Below are positions 7,850 through 14,955 of a stretch of DNA of 22,900 bases, piece after piece (position 1 is the first letter of the stretch; every line of letters starts with the position of its first letter). The notes under the pieces are model-generated. The model was given only the letters and a program-made list of their open reading frames with translations, searched no databases and had not been told where the DNA came from. Made by a program: the position numbers and the translations under genes. The stretch is from Thermovenabulum sp049701175. GTDB lineage: Bacteria; Bacillota; Thermosediminibacteria; Thermosediminibacterales; Thermosediminibacteraceae. Location of the stretch: positions 1 through 22,900 of the forward strand of contig NZ_JBNATW010000033.1 of assembly GCF_049701175.1 (NCBI RefSeq), written 5' to 3'.

Positions 7850-7882
7850 GCAAAAATAAATAACCCCCCAAAAAAAGGGGGT
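7850..7882 (-). terminator. Terminator after cstA
   Basis: On the minus strand a run of C and a run of G (GGGGG at 7877-7881, CCCCCC at 7864-7869 in plus sense) pair around a 7-base T loop, followed by TTATTTATTTTT. It lies about 28 bases past the cstA stop. Confidence 0.8.
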
Positions 7883-7910
7883 ATGATATAAACCAGTTTT
7901 TTAACTTTAT

Positions 7911-9335
7911 TTATTTTTGAAGCTCTATGCTTGGAGTATTCTGTCTGGCTTTGAGCAAAAAGTAAACAAAAGTCAGCAGTGCCACCACAAGACCTACTGG
8001 GTACGATACACTTGTAGGCAGTCTCAGCCCTTCCGGTGCCTGGAGTATATAAGTCACGCTAACTGCCGTCATGAATGTCGCTGGTAGGGTAGCTATCCAA
8101 TGGAATCTGCCCTCTCTTGCGAGATATACTGCTCCGGTCCAGAGCATTATCATTGCAAGGGTCTGGTTGGACCAAGCAAAGTATCTCCAGATAATTTGAA
8201 AATCTATCTGGGACAATACAGCCCCTACTATAAATAGCGGTACTGCAATTTTATACCTATCTATCACGTTCTTTTGACTCAATTTAAAGATTTCGGATAT
8301 GGTGTACCTGGCAGCCCTAAAAGCTGTATCTCCTGAAGTTATGGGAAGTACCACTACACCAAGTATTGCAAGCACGCCTCCAAGTGGGCCCATCATAGTA
8401 AAGGCTGTCTCCTTTACAACAGCAGAAGCACCCGCAGTTGAGGAAAGTACCTTGCCAAGCTGCGCCGTTCCACCGTAAAAGCTCATTGCCGCAGCTGCCC
8501 AAATCAGTGCTATGATGGATTCACATATCATCATACCGTAGAAGATCATTCTTCCCTCTTTTTCATTTCTGACACAACGGGCCACTATAGGTGATTGTGT
8601 GGAGTGGAAACCGCTTATAGCACCACAGGCTATAGTTATGAACATCAGCGGCCATATAGGTGTTCCTTTGGGATGCAGGTTCTGTAGCGTAAGTTCCGGT
8701 ATCTGGTATCCCTGGAATATAAGTGATCCACCAATTCCCAGTGCCATTATGATAAGTATGGCTCCGAATATTGGGTAAATCCTTCCTATGATCTTATCAA
8801 TTGGTAGTACTGTTGCCAAGAAATAATAGAGGAAAATTATCCATACCCATACGCTTTTGGTCAGAACTTCGGGCGTCAAAATCGCCAGCAAACCGGCAGG
8901 GCCATTGACAAAAACAACACCCACTAACACCAATAGCACGACTGAAAATGCGTTCACGAATATCTTGGCCTTTGAACCCAGGTACTTACCCACCAGTTCG
9001 GGAACATTGGCACCGTTGTTCCTGAGCGAAAGCATACCTGATAGGTAGTCATGAACCGCACCTGCAAATATACCGCCGAATACGATCCACAGGAAAGCCA
9101 CCGGGCCCCAAAGAGCTCCGGAAATCGCACCGTATATAGGACCAAGGCCAGCAATATTTAAAAGCTGAATAAGGCTGTTGCGGTACTTGTCCATCGGTAC
9201 ATAGTCGACACCATCGGCTAAGGTGTAACAGGGCGTCTGCCTTTTCTCATCGGCACCGAATACCCTCTCAACGAACGTGCCGTATATGATATAACCCAGA
9301 ATGAGAACAGCAATTGAAACAAAAAAAGTAACCAA
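7911..9335 (-). CDS. cstA: CstA-family carbon-starvation transporter (probable pyruvate or peptide uptake)
   Basis: Polytopic membrane protein of the CstA family; studied members import pyruvate with protons (BtsT/YjiY) or are tied to peptide use. Hydrophobic segments run through the whole length. Family landmarks seen: the GYxxYGxFVExVFG type N-terminus, the ADGVDYVPMDKYRN segment, NIAGLGPIYGAISGALWGP, VHDYLSGMLSLRNNGANVPELVGKYLG, the central GFHSTQSPIVARC, and SGDTAFRAARYTI. I chose a TTG start at 9335 (474 residues): AAGGGGG lies eight bases upstream and the protein then begins with a typical family N-terminus. The longest frame begins at 9386, but its ATG codons lie inside a predicted leader hairpin. 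GC content and codon use are clearly higher than in the flanking genes. Confidence 0.9.
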   Translation of the reverse strand: MVTFFVSIAVLILGYIIYGTFVERVFGADEKRQTPCYTLADGVDYVPMDKYRNSLIQLLNIAGLGPIYGAISGALWGPVAFLWIVFGGIFAGAVHDYLSGMLSLRNNGANVPELVGKYLGSKAKIFVNAFSVVLLVLVGVVFVNGPAGLLAILTPEVLTKSVWVWIIFLYYFLATVLPIDKIIGRIYPIFGAILIIMALGIGGSLIFQGYQIPELTLQNLHPKGTPIWPLMFITIACGAISGFHSTQSPIVARCVRNEKEGRMIFYGMMICESIIALIWAAAAMSFYGGTAQLGKVLSSTAGASAVVKETAFTMMGPLGGVLAILGVVVLPITSGDTAFRAARYTISEIFKLSQKNVIDRYKIAVPLFIVGAVLSQIDFQIIWRYFAWSNQTLAMIMLWTGAVYLAREGRFHWIATLPATFMTAVSVTYILQAPEGLRLPTSVSYPVGLVVALLTFVYFLLKARQNTPSIELQK

Positions 9336-9355
9336 ACGCAAAACCCCCTTATATG

Positions 9356-9386
9356 CCCACATCTTGTGGGATTTATTTATCCACAT
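9356..9386 (-). promoter_or_regulatory. Alternative hairpins in the cstA leader
   Basis: Three short segments can pair in two exclusive ways in the minus-strand RNA. Segment A is ATGTGG (complement of 9381-9386), B is CCCACA (9365-9370) and C is TGTGGG (9356-9361). B:C forms a 6-bp stem with a 3-base loop right above the AAGGGGG site; A:B forms five pairs with a 10-base loop. Whether this has any function is unknown. Confidence 0.4.
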
Positions 9387-9435
9387 ATTATTTTAGTCAA
9401 AATATCGACAAAAAGTTCAATTTTTCTCCAAACGG

Positions 9436-9468
9436 CAAAAAATAATCCCCCTTCGGCAACGAAGGGGG
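9436..9468 (-). terminator. Terminator between the response regulator gene and cstA
   Basis: A perfect 9-bp stem, CCCCCTTCG (9447-9455) with CGAAGGGGG (9460-9468), and a 4-base loop, followed on the minus strand by ATTATTTTTT. It directly follows the response-regulator stop codon (9487), so cstA is probably transcribed mainly from its own start in 9387-9435. Confidence 0.9.
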
Positions 9469-9486
9469 GCTGAACGGCACACTCAA

Positions 9487-10251
9487 CTATATATCAAATA
9501 ACTTTCTGAGTTCTTTGGCCTGGCGGCGGCTGACCGGGACCTCATCCTTTTCATATCCTTGAATAGAAAGGATAAACGTACCGTTGAACCATGGAATTAT
9601 CTCCTTAACTCTGTCCAGATTTACCAAATAGCTCTTGTGTGTCCTGAAAAAATTCGGGCTCTTTATTTTTTCTTCCAACTCGGAGAGGGTATAAGATGTG
9701 CTGAACTCACCCTGTCTGGTTTTAACTATACTTCCCTTTTCTACGGCAACGCAGTAGCATATATCCTCAGGGCAGATTAGATAGATCCTACCGTTCTTCC
9801 AGACAGATAGCTTGTTGCACAAGGGTATCTCCTTGGTCCTTAGGTACTCGGCAATCCTCAGGACCTCTTCGCTTTGCCTCTGATTTTTGAACATATTTAT
9901 TACCTTTTGCACCGCCTTTTCCAGCCTATCAGCAGAAAAAGGCTTTAGAATATAATCAACCGCGTTTATCTCAAAAGCCTTTACTGCGTACTCATCGTAA
10001 GCAGTTGCGAATATTATAATAGGGGTTTTACCCTTCTCAAAAATCCGCCTGGCAACCTCAAAACCATCCATATCCCAAAGTTTTATATCAAGGAAGACTA
10101 CATCCGGGTTAAGTTCAATAACATTTTCTATGGCCTCCTCCCCCGAAGAGGCTTCTCCAATCACGTTTATTTCCGGGTATTTTCCCAGAAGGTAACGCAA
10201 CTCATCCCTGGCAGGGCTTTCATCATCTACCAAAAGCGCGGTAAGTTTCAT
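9487..10251 (-). CDS. lytT: LytTR-family response regulator
   Basis: Transcription regulator partnered with the kinase encoded just upstream. The receiver domain spans about residues 1-120, numbering from the ATG at 10254: acidic pair D10/D11, phospho-acceptor D56 in DVVFLDIKLWD, T/A position in FATAYDEYA, and K104 in YILKPF. A linker leads to a LytTR DNA-binding domain (about 150-253) with the typical strands KNGRIYLICPEDICYC, FFRTHKSYLVNLDRVKEI and VPVSRRQAKELRKLF. The frame opens with two ATGs; the second (10251) has the better spacing to GGAGG. The start overlaps the kinase gene by about 30 bases. LytTR regulators of this kind activate transport genes such as btsT, yhjX or lrgAB/pftAB, so the adjacent cstA is the obvious target. 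Confidence 0.92.
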   Translation of the reverse strand: MKLTALLVDDESPARDELRYLLGKYPEINVIGEASSGEEAIENVIELNPDVVFLDIKLWDMDGFEVARRIFEKGKTPIIIFATAYDEYAVKAFEINAVDYILKPFSADRLEKAVQKVINMFKNQRQSEEVLRIAEYLRTKEIPLCNKLSVWKNGRIYLICPEDICYCVAVEKGSIVKTRQGEFSTSYTLSELEEKIKSPNFFRTHKSYLVNLDRVKEIIPWFNGTFILSIQGYEKDEVPVSRRQAKELRKLFDI

Positions 10252-11953
10252 CATCCTCCCTCCAAATCTTTGCCGAAACAGGGATAAAGAATTTTACAAC
10301 CGTACCCAACATAGGCTTTGAAGATATTTTTAAACGGCTCTCATGCCCGTAAAGACTCTCTAGTCGCTTGTTCACATTGTATAGACCTATATTTTCCCTT
10401 GCAATCTTCTGTGAAAGGATATTTTCAACCATCTCTTCGTCCATACCTACCCCGTCATCGGCCACGGTTATTTCCACACCGCCTTTCACGTTTTTAGCTT
10501 TGACCACTACCCTACCTCCATCTTTTTTTGGAAGCAAGCCATGCTTTACGGCATTTTCAACAAGTGGTTGAAGTATAAGGGGAGGAACCATTATGTTGGT
10601 GCCAGGCTCTATTTCAAAAACTACTTTTAATCGCTCGCTGAACCTGGCCTGTTCAATGGCAAGGTATGCCTTTACATGCTCAATCTCCTGCTCAAGCGGT
10701 ACCAGTTCTTTGTTCGCACTCAGGCTCTTTCTGAAAAACTCTCCAAGATGTATCAGAAGAATCCTGGCTTGTTCGGGGTCCCTACGGCAGATTGAAATAA
10801 TGGTATTCAAGGCATTAAAGAGGAAATGCGGGTTTATCTGGGACTGCAACGCCCTGAGCTCGGCCTTTGCTAGTAACTTTGCCTGCAGCTCCATCCTCGA
10901 AAGCTCCAGTTGTGTGGAAAAGAGCTGCGCAAGTCCTTGCGCCAGCCTTATGTCTACGCTGGTTATGCTGTTTTCCCTGGTCCTGTAAAGCTTTAAACAT
11001 CCTATTACCCCTCCATTTTCTACTAGGGGAACTATCACAGCTGATTTCAGAGGACAGTCCCTGTTGAAGCACTCTATCTCTTCTTTATTAGAGGCTATCT
11101 GACATTCGCCGGTTTCCAGTGCCCTCTTGGTAGCTTTAGTCAAAACATCAAAGCCGCTTCTATGATGTTCCTCTCCAATCCCAATGTGTGCCAGGATCTG
11201 CCTTTTATCTGTTATGGCAACAGCGTCGTAATCCGACTTCTCGTATATTATCTTGGCAGTTCTGTAAGCAGAAAACTCATTCAATCCCTGTCTCAAATAG
11301 GGCAGCGTTTCCGCGGCTATATCAAGAGCAAGCTGGGCCTGGTAAGCCCCTACCCTTTCCTGTTCACGGAATATGTTCTCAACTATTAATATAAATATAG
11401 CAATGCCTAATGCGTTTACAGAGCTCATTGGAAACCATATTACCTTTACCAGTGCCAGTGCTGCTGAAAAAGGCTTTGCTACAATAAGTATGATAACCAT
11501 CTGAAGCAGTTCCAGACCAAAGCCTATAACTAAAGCTGTCTTCCAATTCATATTGGCAGGATTCAGTTTCCTGTGGAGAAGCCCTGCAATGGTCCCTTCA
11601 GTGAATGTAGAGATTCCACAGGCCAGTGCTGTAAAACCGCCTATATCTATGGCCCAGCGGTGAAAGCCTGCTATCAGCCCGGATAAAAGGCCTACAAAGG
11701 GACCCCCGAGAAGTCCTCCTATTATAACTCCCACGGCTCTCGAATTTGCGATAGCCCCGCAGACCGGGATACCCATATAAGTCCCCAGTATGCCGAAGGT
11801 ACCGAATATGGCCGATAACAAAATTTTATCCAGCAGTGATACACGGTGCTTCAATATGAGGTTTTTAAAGGCTTTATTTCTCGAAAGAATATAGGCTATA
11901 ACAATAAAAAGACCCAGTCTGTTGACAAGTCCAGTTAGTATCAAATAGACCAT
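10223..11953 (-). CDS. lytS: LytS-type sensor histidine kinase (5TM-LYT, GAF, HisKA-like, HATPase)
   Basis: 576-residue membrane kinase of the LytS/BtsS/YpdA group. The N-terminal 5TM-5TMR_LYT sensor (about 1-200) includes the family motifs NSRAVGVIIGGLLGGPFVG and GLIAGFHRW and about six hydrophobic segments. A GAF-like domain follows (about 215-350) with the conserved ECFNRDCPLKSAVIVPL segment. The phospho-acceptor lies in LQSQINPHFLFNALN (His376). The ATPase domain has the N box LQPLVENAVKHG and the G box DDGVGM. Relatives BtsS and LytS respond to external pyruvate. The ATG at 11953 has a weakly spaced GGAG about ten bases upstream. It overlaps the response regulator gene, and its GC content is raised like that of cstA. 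Confidence 0.93.
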   Translation of the reverse strand: MVYLILTGLVNRLGLFIVIAYILSRNKAFKNLILKHRVSLLDKILLSAIFGTFGILGTYMGIPVCGAIANSRAVGVIIGGLLGGPFVGLLSGLIAGFHRWAIDIGGFTALACGISTFTEGTIAGLLHRKLNPANMNWKTALVIGFGLELLQMVIILIVAKPFSAALALVKVIWFPMSSVNALGIAIFILIVENIFREQERVGAYQAQLALDIAAETLPYLRQGLNEFSAYRTAKIIYEKSDYDAVAITDKRQILAHIGIGEEHHRSGFDVLTKATKRALETGECQIASNKEEIECFNRDCPLKSAVIVPLVENGGVIGCLKLYRTRENSITSVDIRLAQGLAQLFSTQLELSRMELQAKLLAKAELRALQSQINPHFLFNALNTIISICRRDPEQARILLIHLGEFFRKSLSANKELVPLEQEIEHVKAYLAIEQARFSERLKVVFEIEPGTNIMVPPLILQPLVENAVKHGLLPKKDGGRVVVKAKNVKGGVEITVADDGVGMDEEMVENILSQKIARENIGLYNVNKRLESLYGHESRLKISSKPMLGTVVKFFIPVSAKIWREDDETYRAFGR

Positions 11954-11987
11954 CAGTATTCAACTCCATAAAACTTCATTTAAATAA

Positions 11988-11993
11988 ATTATA
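11988..11993 (-). promoter_or_regulatory. Extended -10 promoter of the lytS-lytT operon
   Basis: The minus strand reads TGATATAAT, a perfect -10 with an extended TG. The -35 region 17 bases upstream (GTGAAG) is poor. The start would fall near 11981, about 28 bases ahead of the kinase ATG. Confidence 0.55.
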
Positions 11994-12059
11994 TCATATA
12001 ATCGATTTTACTTCACCAAATGGGTGTATCTACAAAACCTTGTTTCTATAAAAATCCGG

Positions 12060-13958
12060 TTAAGATGCTTTTTCGAAATAATTTAGAATACCTTTAAATA
12101 TTCCTTCTGCAGCCTTTTGCCTGAAATTTTCATCCAATAAAAGGGATAAATCCTTAGGGTTACTCATAAAAGCTACCTCTACAAGGCATGAAGGCATTAC
12201 CGTTTCTCTTATAACTACAATACCTGTTCTTTCAATAATTCCAAGGTCGGGAATATTTAAGGATTGCACCATACTTTTTTGTATTAGCTCTGCAAGCTTC
12301 TTTTTTTCAGGAGTTGGAAAGTATAAAGTCTGAACCCCTGAAGTAGCAGGATTTGGACTGGAATTGTTGTGAATGCTTATAAAAACATCGGCTTTGATCT
12401 CGTTCGCCATACCAGCTCGAGCGTATAAATTTACGTATACATCGCTTTCTCTGGTCATTAAAACCCTTGCTCCATTGTCTTCTAAAATCTTTTTCAGTCT
12501 TAAGGCTATATCAAGGTTTAAATCCTTTTCATATACACCTTGATATACCGCTCCAGGGTCGCTTCCTCCATGCCCTGGATCAATTACAATAGTTTTCCCA
12601 AATAGTAATAGGGAAGAAAATTCTATGACAATTTTATTTTCAACAGCATTTACATCATATAATAGTTTAGAATCACCCCTATTTATGAATGCTGATACTA
12701 TATTTTTACTCTCATCTTCTTTCAAAAATATGTTCCCTGGTATTTCATTGAAAAAAACAATATTTAAAGAGTTTTTGTCATACACTAAATTTGTTTTATT
12801 AATTTCAATAATTATATTTTTATTTAACGCATCTTCTTTTACCGAATATGTAGTAATTTTGTCAAGTTCAAATATAACAAGGCTTTTTCCCTCTTGATTT
12901 TCTGTTCTTACATTTAACAACTTTGCATTATTTTTAAACTCTATCAGCAAACCTTCATCCTTTTTGTCAATAAAATAGTTGAAATCTCCCTTCATATCAA
13001 AAACAAGTCTCGTTATAGCCGGATTTATCGAAAACTGACTTGCTCTAATACTTTTTAAAAATATATCCCCATCCACTTTTGGAATTTCAAAGGCAGGACG
13101 AGAGTAATAAAAGTCAACAACCAACCTATAATCATTGGTTTCAGGTGAACCCAAGGTAAAATATTTATATTCTACGGGACCGGAAGACATAATTGTAATA
13201 GTAGAACCTTCACTATTTTTAACATATTCCAGCTTATTGATTAGGCTAAAAAATTTTACTTTAAGAACTCCATTTTCTATAAAGTATTCATATAATAAAC
13301 CTTCTTTTTTTTCTAAAATTATCCGAGTCCCCTTATCGGTCGATATAATTTGGGCATTTTTTAGAAACTTCTCATTAAAAATATTAAAATTTTGATCCTG
13401 CTTTGCTTTAGCGGATAAGTCAACAATTATACTATTTTCCTTTTCTTGTATAGAAAAATTTAATGGATTATCTCCTATTATTTTTAATACCCCTTCATTA
13501 TCATCCCAACAAATTTCCTTTATTTCTTCAATTTCCCTATATATCTTAACAATCTTATTTTCTCCATCCCAATAAACTTTTGCCTCAAAATTTTCTGCTA
13601 TAAATCTGAGCGGGACAAATACCCTATTATTCTTTATCATTGGCGGAACATCCAAATTAATTTTTTTGCCACTTATATATGCATAAGGATCATTAACTTT
13701 TAAAAGTATCGTTATGTTTTTATACGAAAGCACTATCCTCTTAATACTAATTTCATAGTTTACAGTTGCCCCTAAATTTTCAGAAATTACCCTCAAAGGA
13801 ACCAATGTTTTATTATTGTAAATAAAAGGTGAAACATCAGATATTACCCTTTTGTCATCAATAAAAATCTCTATTGATTTTTTATTAGTCGATGCTAAAG
13901 CTAAGGATTGAAATAATATAAATGCTACGAATAGAACAATTATTACTTTCTTAGTCAA
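12060..13958 (-). CDS. Secreted N-acetylmuramoyl-L-alanine amidase with stalk and AMIN-type regions
   Basis: Zinc amidase that cleaves the amide bond between muramic acid and the stem peptide. Chosen start: TTG at 13958, with AAGGGGG seven bases upstream, so that a clean signal peptide (TKKVIIVLFVAFILFQSLALAS) comes first; 632 residues. The open frame reaches an ATG at 14009, which would add a long basic n-region. After the signal come a copper-amine-oxidase-like stalk domain with two repeats (LVPLRVISENLGA and FVPLRFIAENFEA, about residues 25-135), AMIN-like beta-rich segments (about 150-430), and an Amidase_3 domain (about 454-632) with zinc ligands in IDPGHGG, VYEKD and SIHNN and the catalytic Glu in CLVEVAF. 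The stalk and AMIN regions suggest wall or division-site targeting. Confidence 0.93.
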   Translation of the reverse strand: MTKKVIIVLFVAFILFQSLALASTNKKSIEIFIDDKRVISDVSPFIYNNKTLVPLRVISENLGATVNYEISIKRIVLSYKNITILLKVNDPYAYISGKKINLDVPPMIKNNRVFVPLRFIAENFEAKVYWDGENKIVKIYREIEEIKEICWDDNEGVLKIIGDNPLNFSIQEKENSIIVDLSAKAKQDQNFNIFNEKFLKNAQIISTDKGTRIILEKKEGLLYEYFIENGVLKVKFFSLINKLEYVKNSEGSTITIMSSGPVEYKYFTLGSPETNDYRLVVDFYYSRPAFEIPKVDGDIFLKSIRASQFSINPAITRLVFDMKGDFNYFIDKKDEGLLIEFKNNAKLLNVRTENQEGKSLVIFELDKITTYSVKEDALNKNIIIEINKTNLVYDKNSLNIVFFNEIPGNIFLKEDESKNIVSAFINRGDSKLLYDVNAVENKIVIEFSSLLLFGKTIVIDPGHGGSDPGAVYQGVYEKDLNLDIALRLKKILEDNGARVLMTRESDVYVNLYARAGMANEIKADVFISIHNNSSPNPATSGVQTLYFPTPEKKKLAELIQKSMVQSLNIPDLGIIERTGIVVIRETVMPSCLVEVAFMSNPKDLSLLLDENFRQKAAEGIFKGILNYFEKAS

Positions 13959-14055
13959 TTGTCTACCCCCTTGAATCCTTTTCTTTTTTAATTCTACTTT
14001 TTTACCCATAAATCCTTTTAAAAACCAAATTTTAAAATAAATGTAATTTTGTTGT

Positions 14056-14082
14056 AATAAAAAAACCGGTTTTTAAAACCGG
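14056..14082 (-). terminator. Terminator after rex, possibly bidirectional
   Basis: CCGGTTTT (14066-14073) and AAAACCGG (14075-14082) form a stem; in practice the loop must take up some of the A-T pairs. On the minus strand it is followed by seven T residues, on the plus strand by CTTTTT. It lies about 20 bases past the rex stop. Confidence 0.85.
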
Positions 14083-14102
14083 CTTTTTAATCTTATATAA
14101 GG

Positions 14103-14813
14103 TTATTTAGAGTTTTTTATAATTTTCTCTTTTAATTCATCTCGTTTTGATTTTTGTTTCATTAACCTCTCCATTAGTTTGTTTTCGTTTATTTTATAAC
14201 TTAAAGTAAATAAGCTGTCTATTAGATGGACATTTTCTACCATGATATGGGGTGGTACCTTTATTTCAACAGGTGCAAAATTCCATATACCCTTTATCAC
14301 AGTACCACTTAAAATATCAGCTACATGTTGGGCACTTTCTTTTGGAACTGTAATTATTGCAATATCCACGTTGTTTTCATTTACAATGTAAGTAAGCTCA
14401 TCTAAATCGTATACAGGAACGTTGTGAATCTTTAAACCTATTAATCGTGTGTTTGTGTCAAACATGGCGATCAGCTTAAATCCGTGAATTTCAAAATCTT
14501 TGTAATTCGCCAATGCTTGACCTAAATTCCCAGCACCTACAATTACCATTTTGTGCTCGGTATTTAGCCCCAGAATTTTCGCGACTTCATTATAAAGTTG
14601 TTCTACATTATAACCGTATCCCTGCTGTCCAAATTCCCCAAAATTATTAAGATCCTGCCTCACCTGAGATGCAGTAAATCCAAGCATCTGCCCTAATTCC
14701 TGGGAAGATACTTTTTCTACATTGTTTCTCAAAAGTTCTCCCAAGCATTTATGATACTTGGGAAGTCTCCTTATTACAGCAAGAGAAATCCTCTTAATTT
14801 CTTCATCCGCCAT
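14103..14813 (-). CDS. rex: Rex, NADH/NAD+-sensing transcriptional repressor
   Basis: Redox repressor that leaves DNA when NADH rises and so controls fermentation and respiration genes. From the chosen ATG at 14813 (MADEEIKRISLAVIRRLPKY) it has 236 residues, of which the last ~15 are basic. The N-terminal winged helix (about 8-75) contains the conserved SSQELGQMLGFTASQVRQDLNNFGEFGQQGYGY. The Rossmann NADH-binding fold begins with IVGAGNLGQA (glycines 93, 95, 98). The domain-swapped C-terminal helix segment near NVHLIDSLFTLSYKI is present. The frame is open to an ATG at 14861, but that extension is not found in the family. The ribosome site (GGGTGAT) is modest. Confidence 0.96.
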   Translation of the reverse strand: MADEEIKRISLAVIRRLPKYHKCLGELLRNNVEKVSSQELGQMLGFTASQVRQDLNNFGEFGQQGYGYNVEQLYNEVAKILGLNTEHKMVIVGAGNLGQALANYKDFEIHGFKLIAMFDTNTRLIGLKIHNVPVYDLDELTYIVNENNVDIAIITVPKESAQHVADILSGTVIKGIWNFAPVEIKVPPHIMVENVHLIDSLFTLSYKINENKLMERLMKQKSKRDELKEKIIKNSK

Positions 14814-14851
14814 AATATCACCCAAAATTTTCATTTTTACACTTGATTTTG

Positions 14852-14880
14852 ATATTATCATAATTTATTAATATTGTCAA
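14852..14880 (-). promoter_or_regulatory. Promoter of rex
   Basis: On the minus strand TTGACA (14875-14880) and TAATAT (14852-14857) are separated by 17 bases. The start would be near 14845, about 30 bases ahead of the ATG at 14813. An imperfect palindrome (14876-14895, eight of nine positions paired around a 2-base centre) overlaps the -35 and could be an operator. Confidence 0.82.
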
Positions 14881-14923
14881 AAATTTATTTTTAACTTTTT
14901 ACGTAATTTAATAAAGTAAAAGT

Positions 14924-14944
14924 AAAAAAAGGGGAAAACCCCCC
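14924..14944 (-). terminator. Terminator after the nhaC-type gene
   Basis: GGGG (14931-14934) pairs with CCCC of the C run at 14939-14944 around a short loop; seven T residues follow on the minus strand. It lies 12 bases past the stop codon. Confidence 0.78.
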
Positions 14945-14955
14945 TTACTGATTTT

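Noticed and set aside
9387..9446. LytTR direct repeats ahead of cstA
   Set aside because: I searched by eye for paired ACNGTT- or ACCATT-like repeats with 9-13 base spacing and found none that are convincing, so no operator is listed.
10593..10988. 131-codon plus-strand frame inside lytS
   Set aside because: It is antisense to the conserved kinase domain, with serine- and cysteine-rich low-complexity content typical of a shadow frame.
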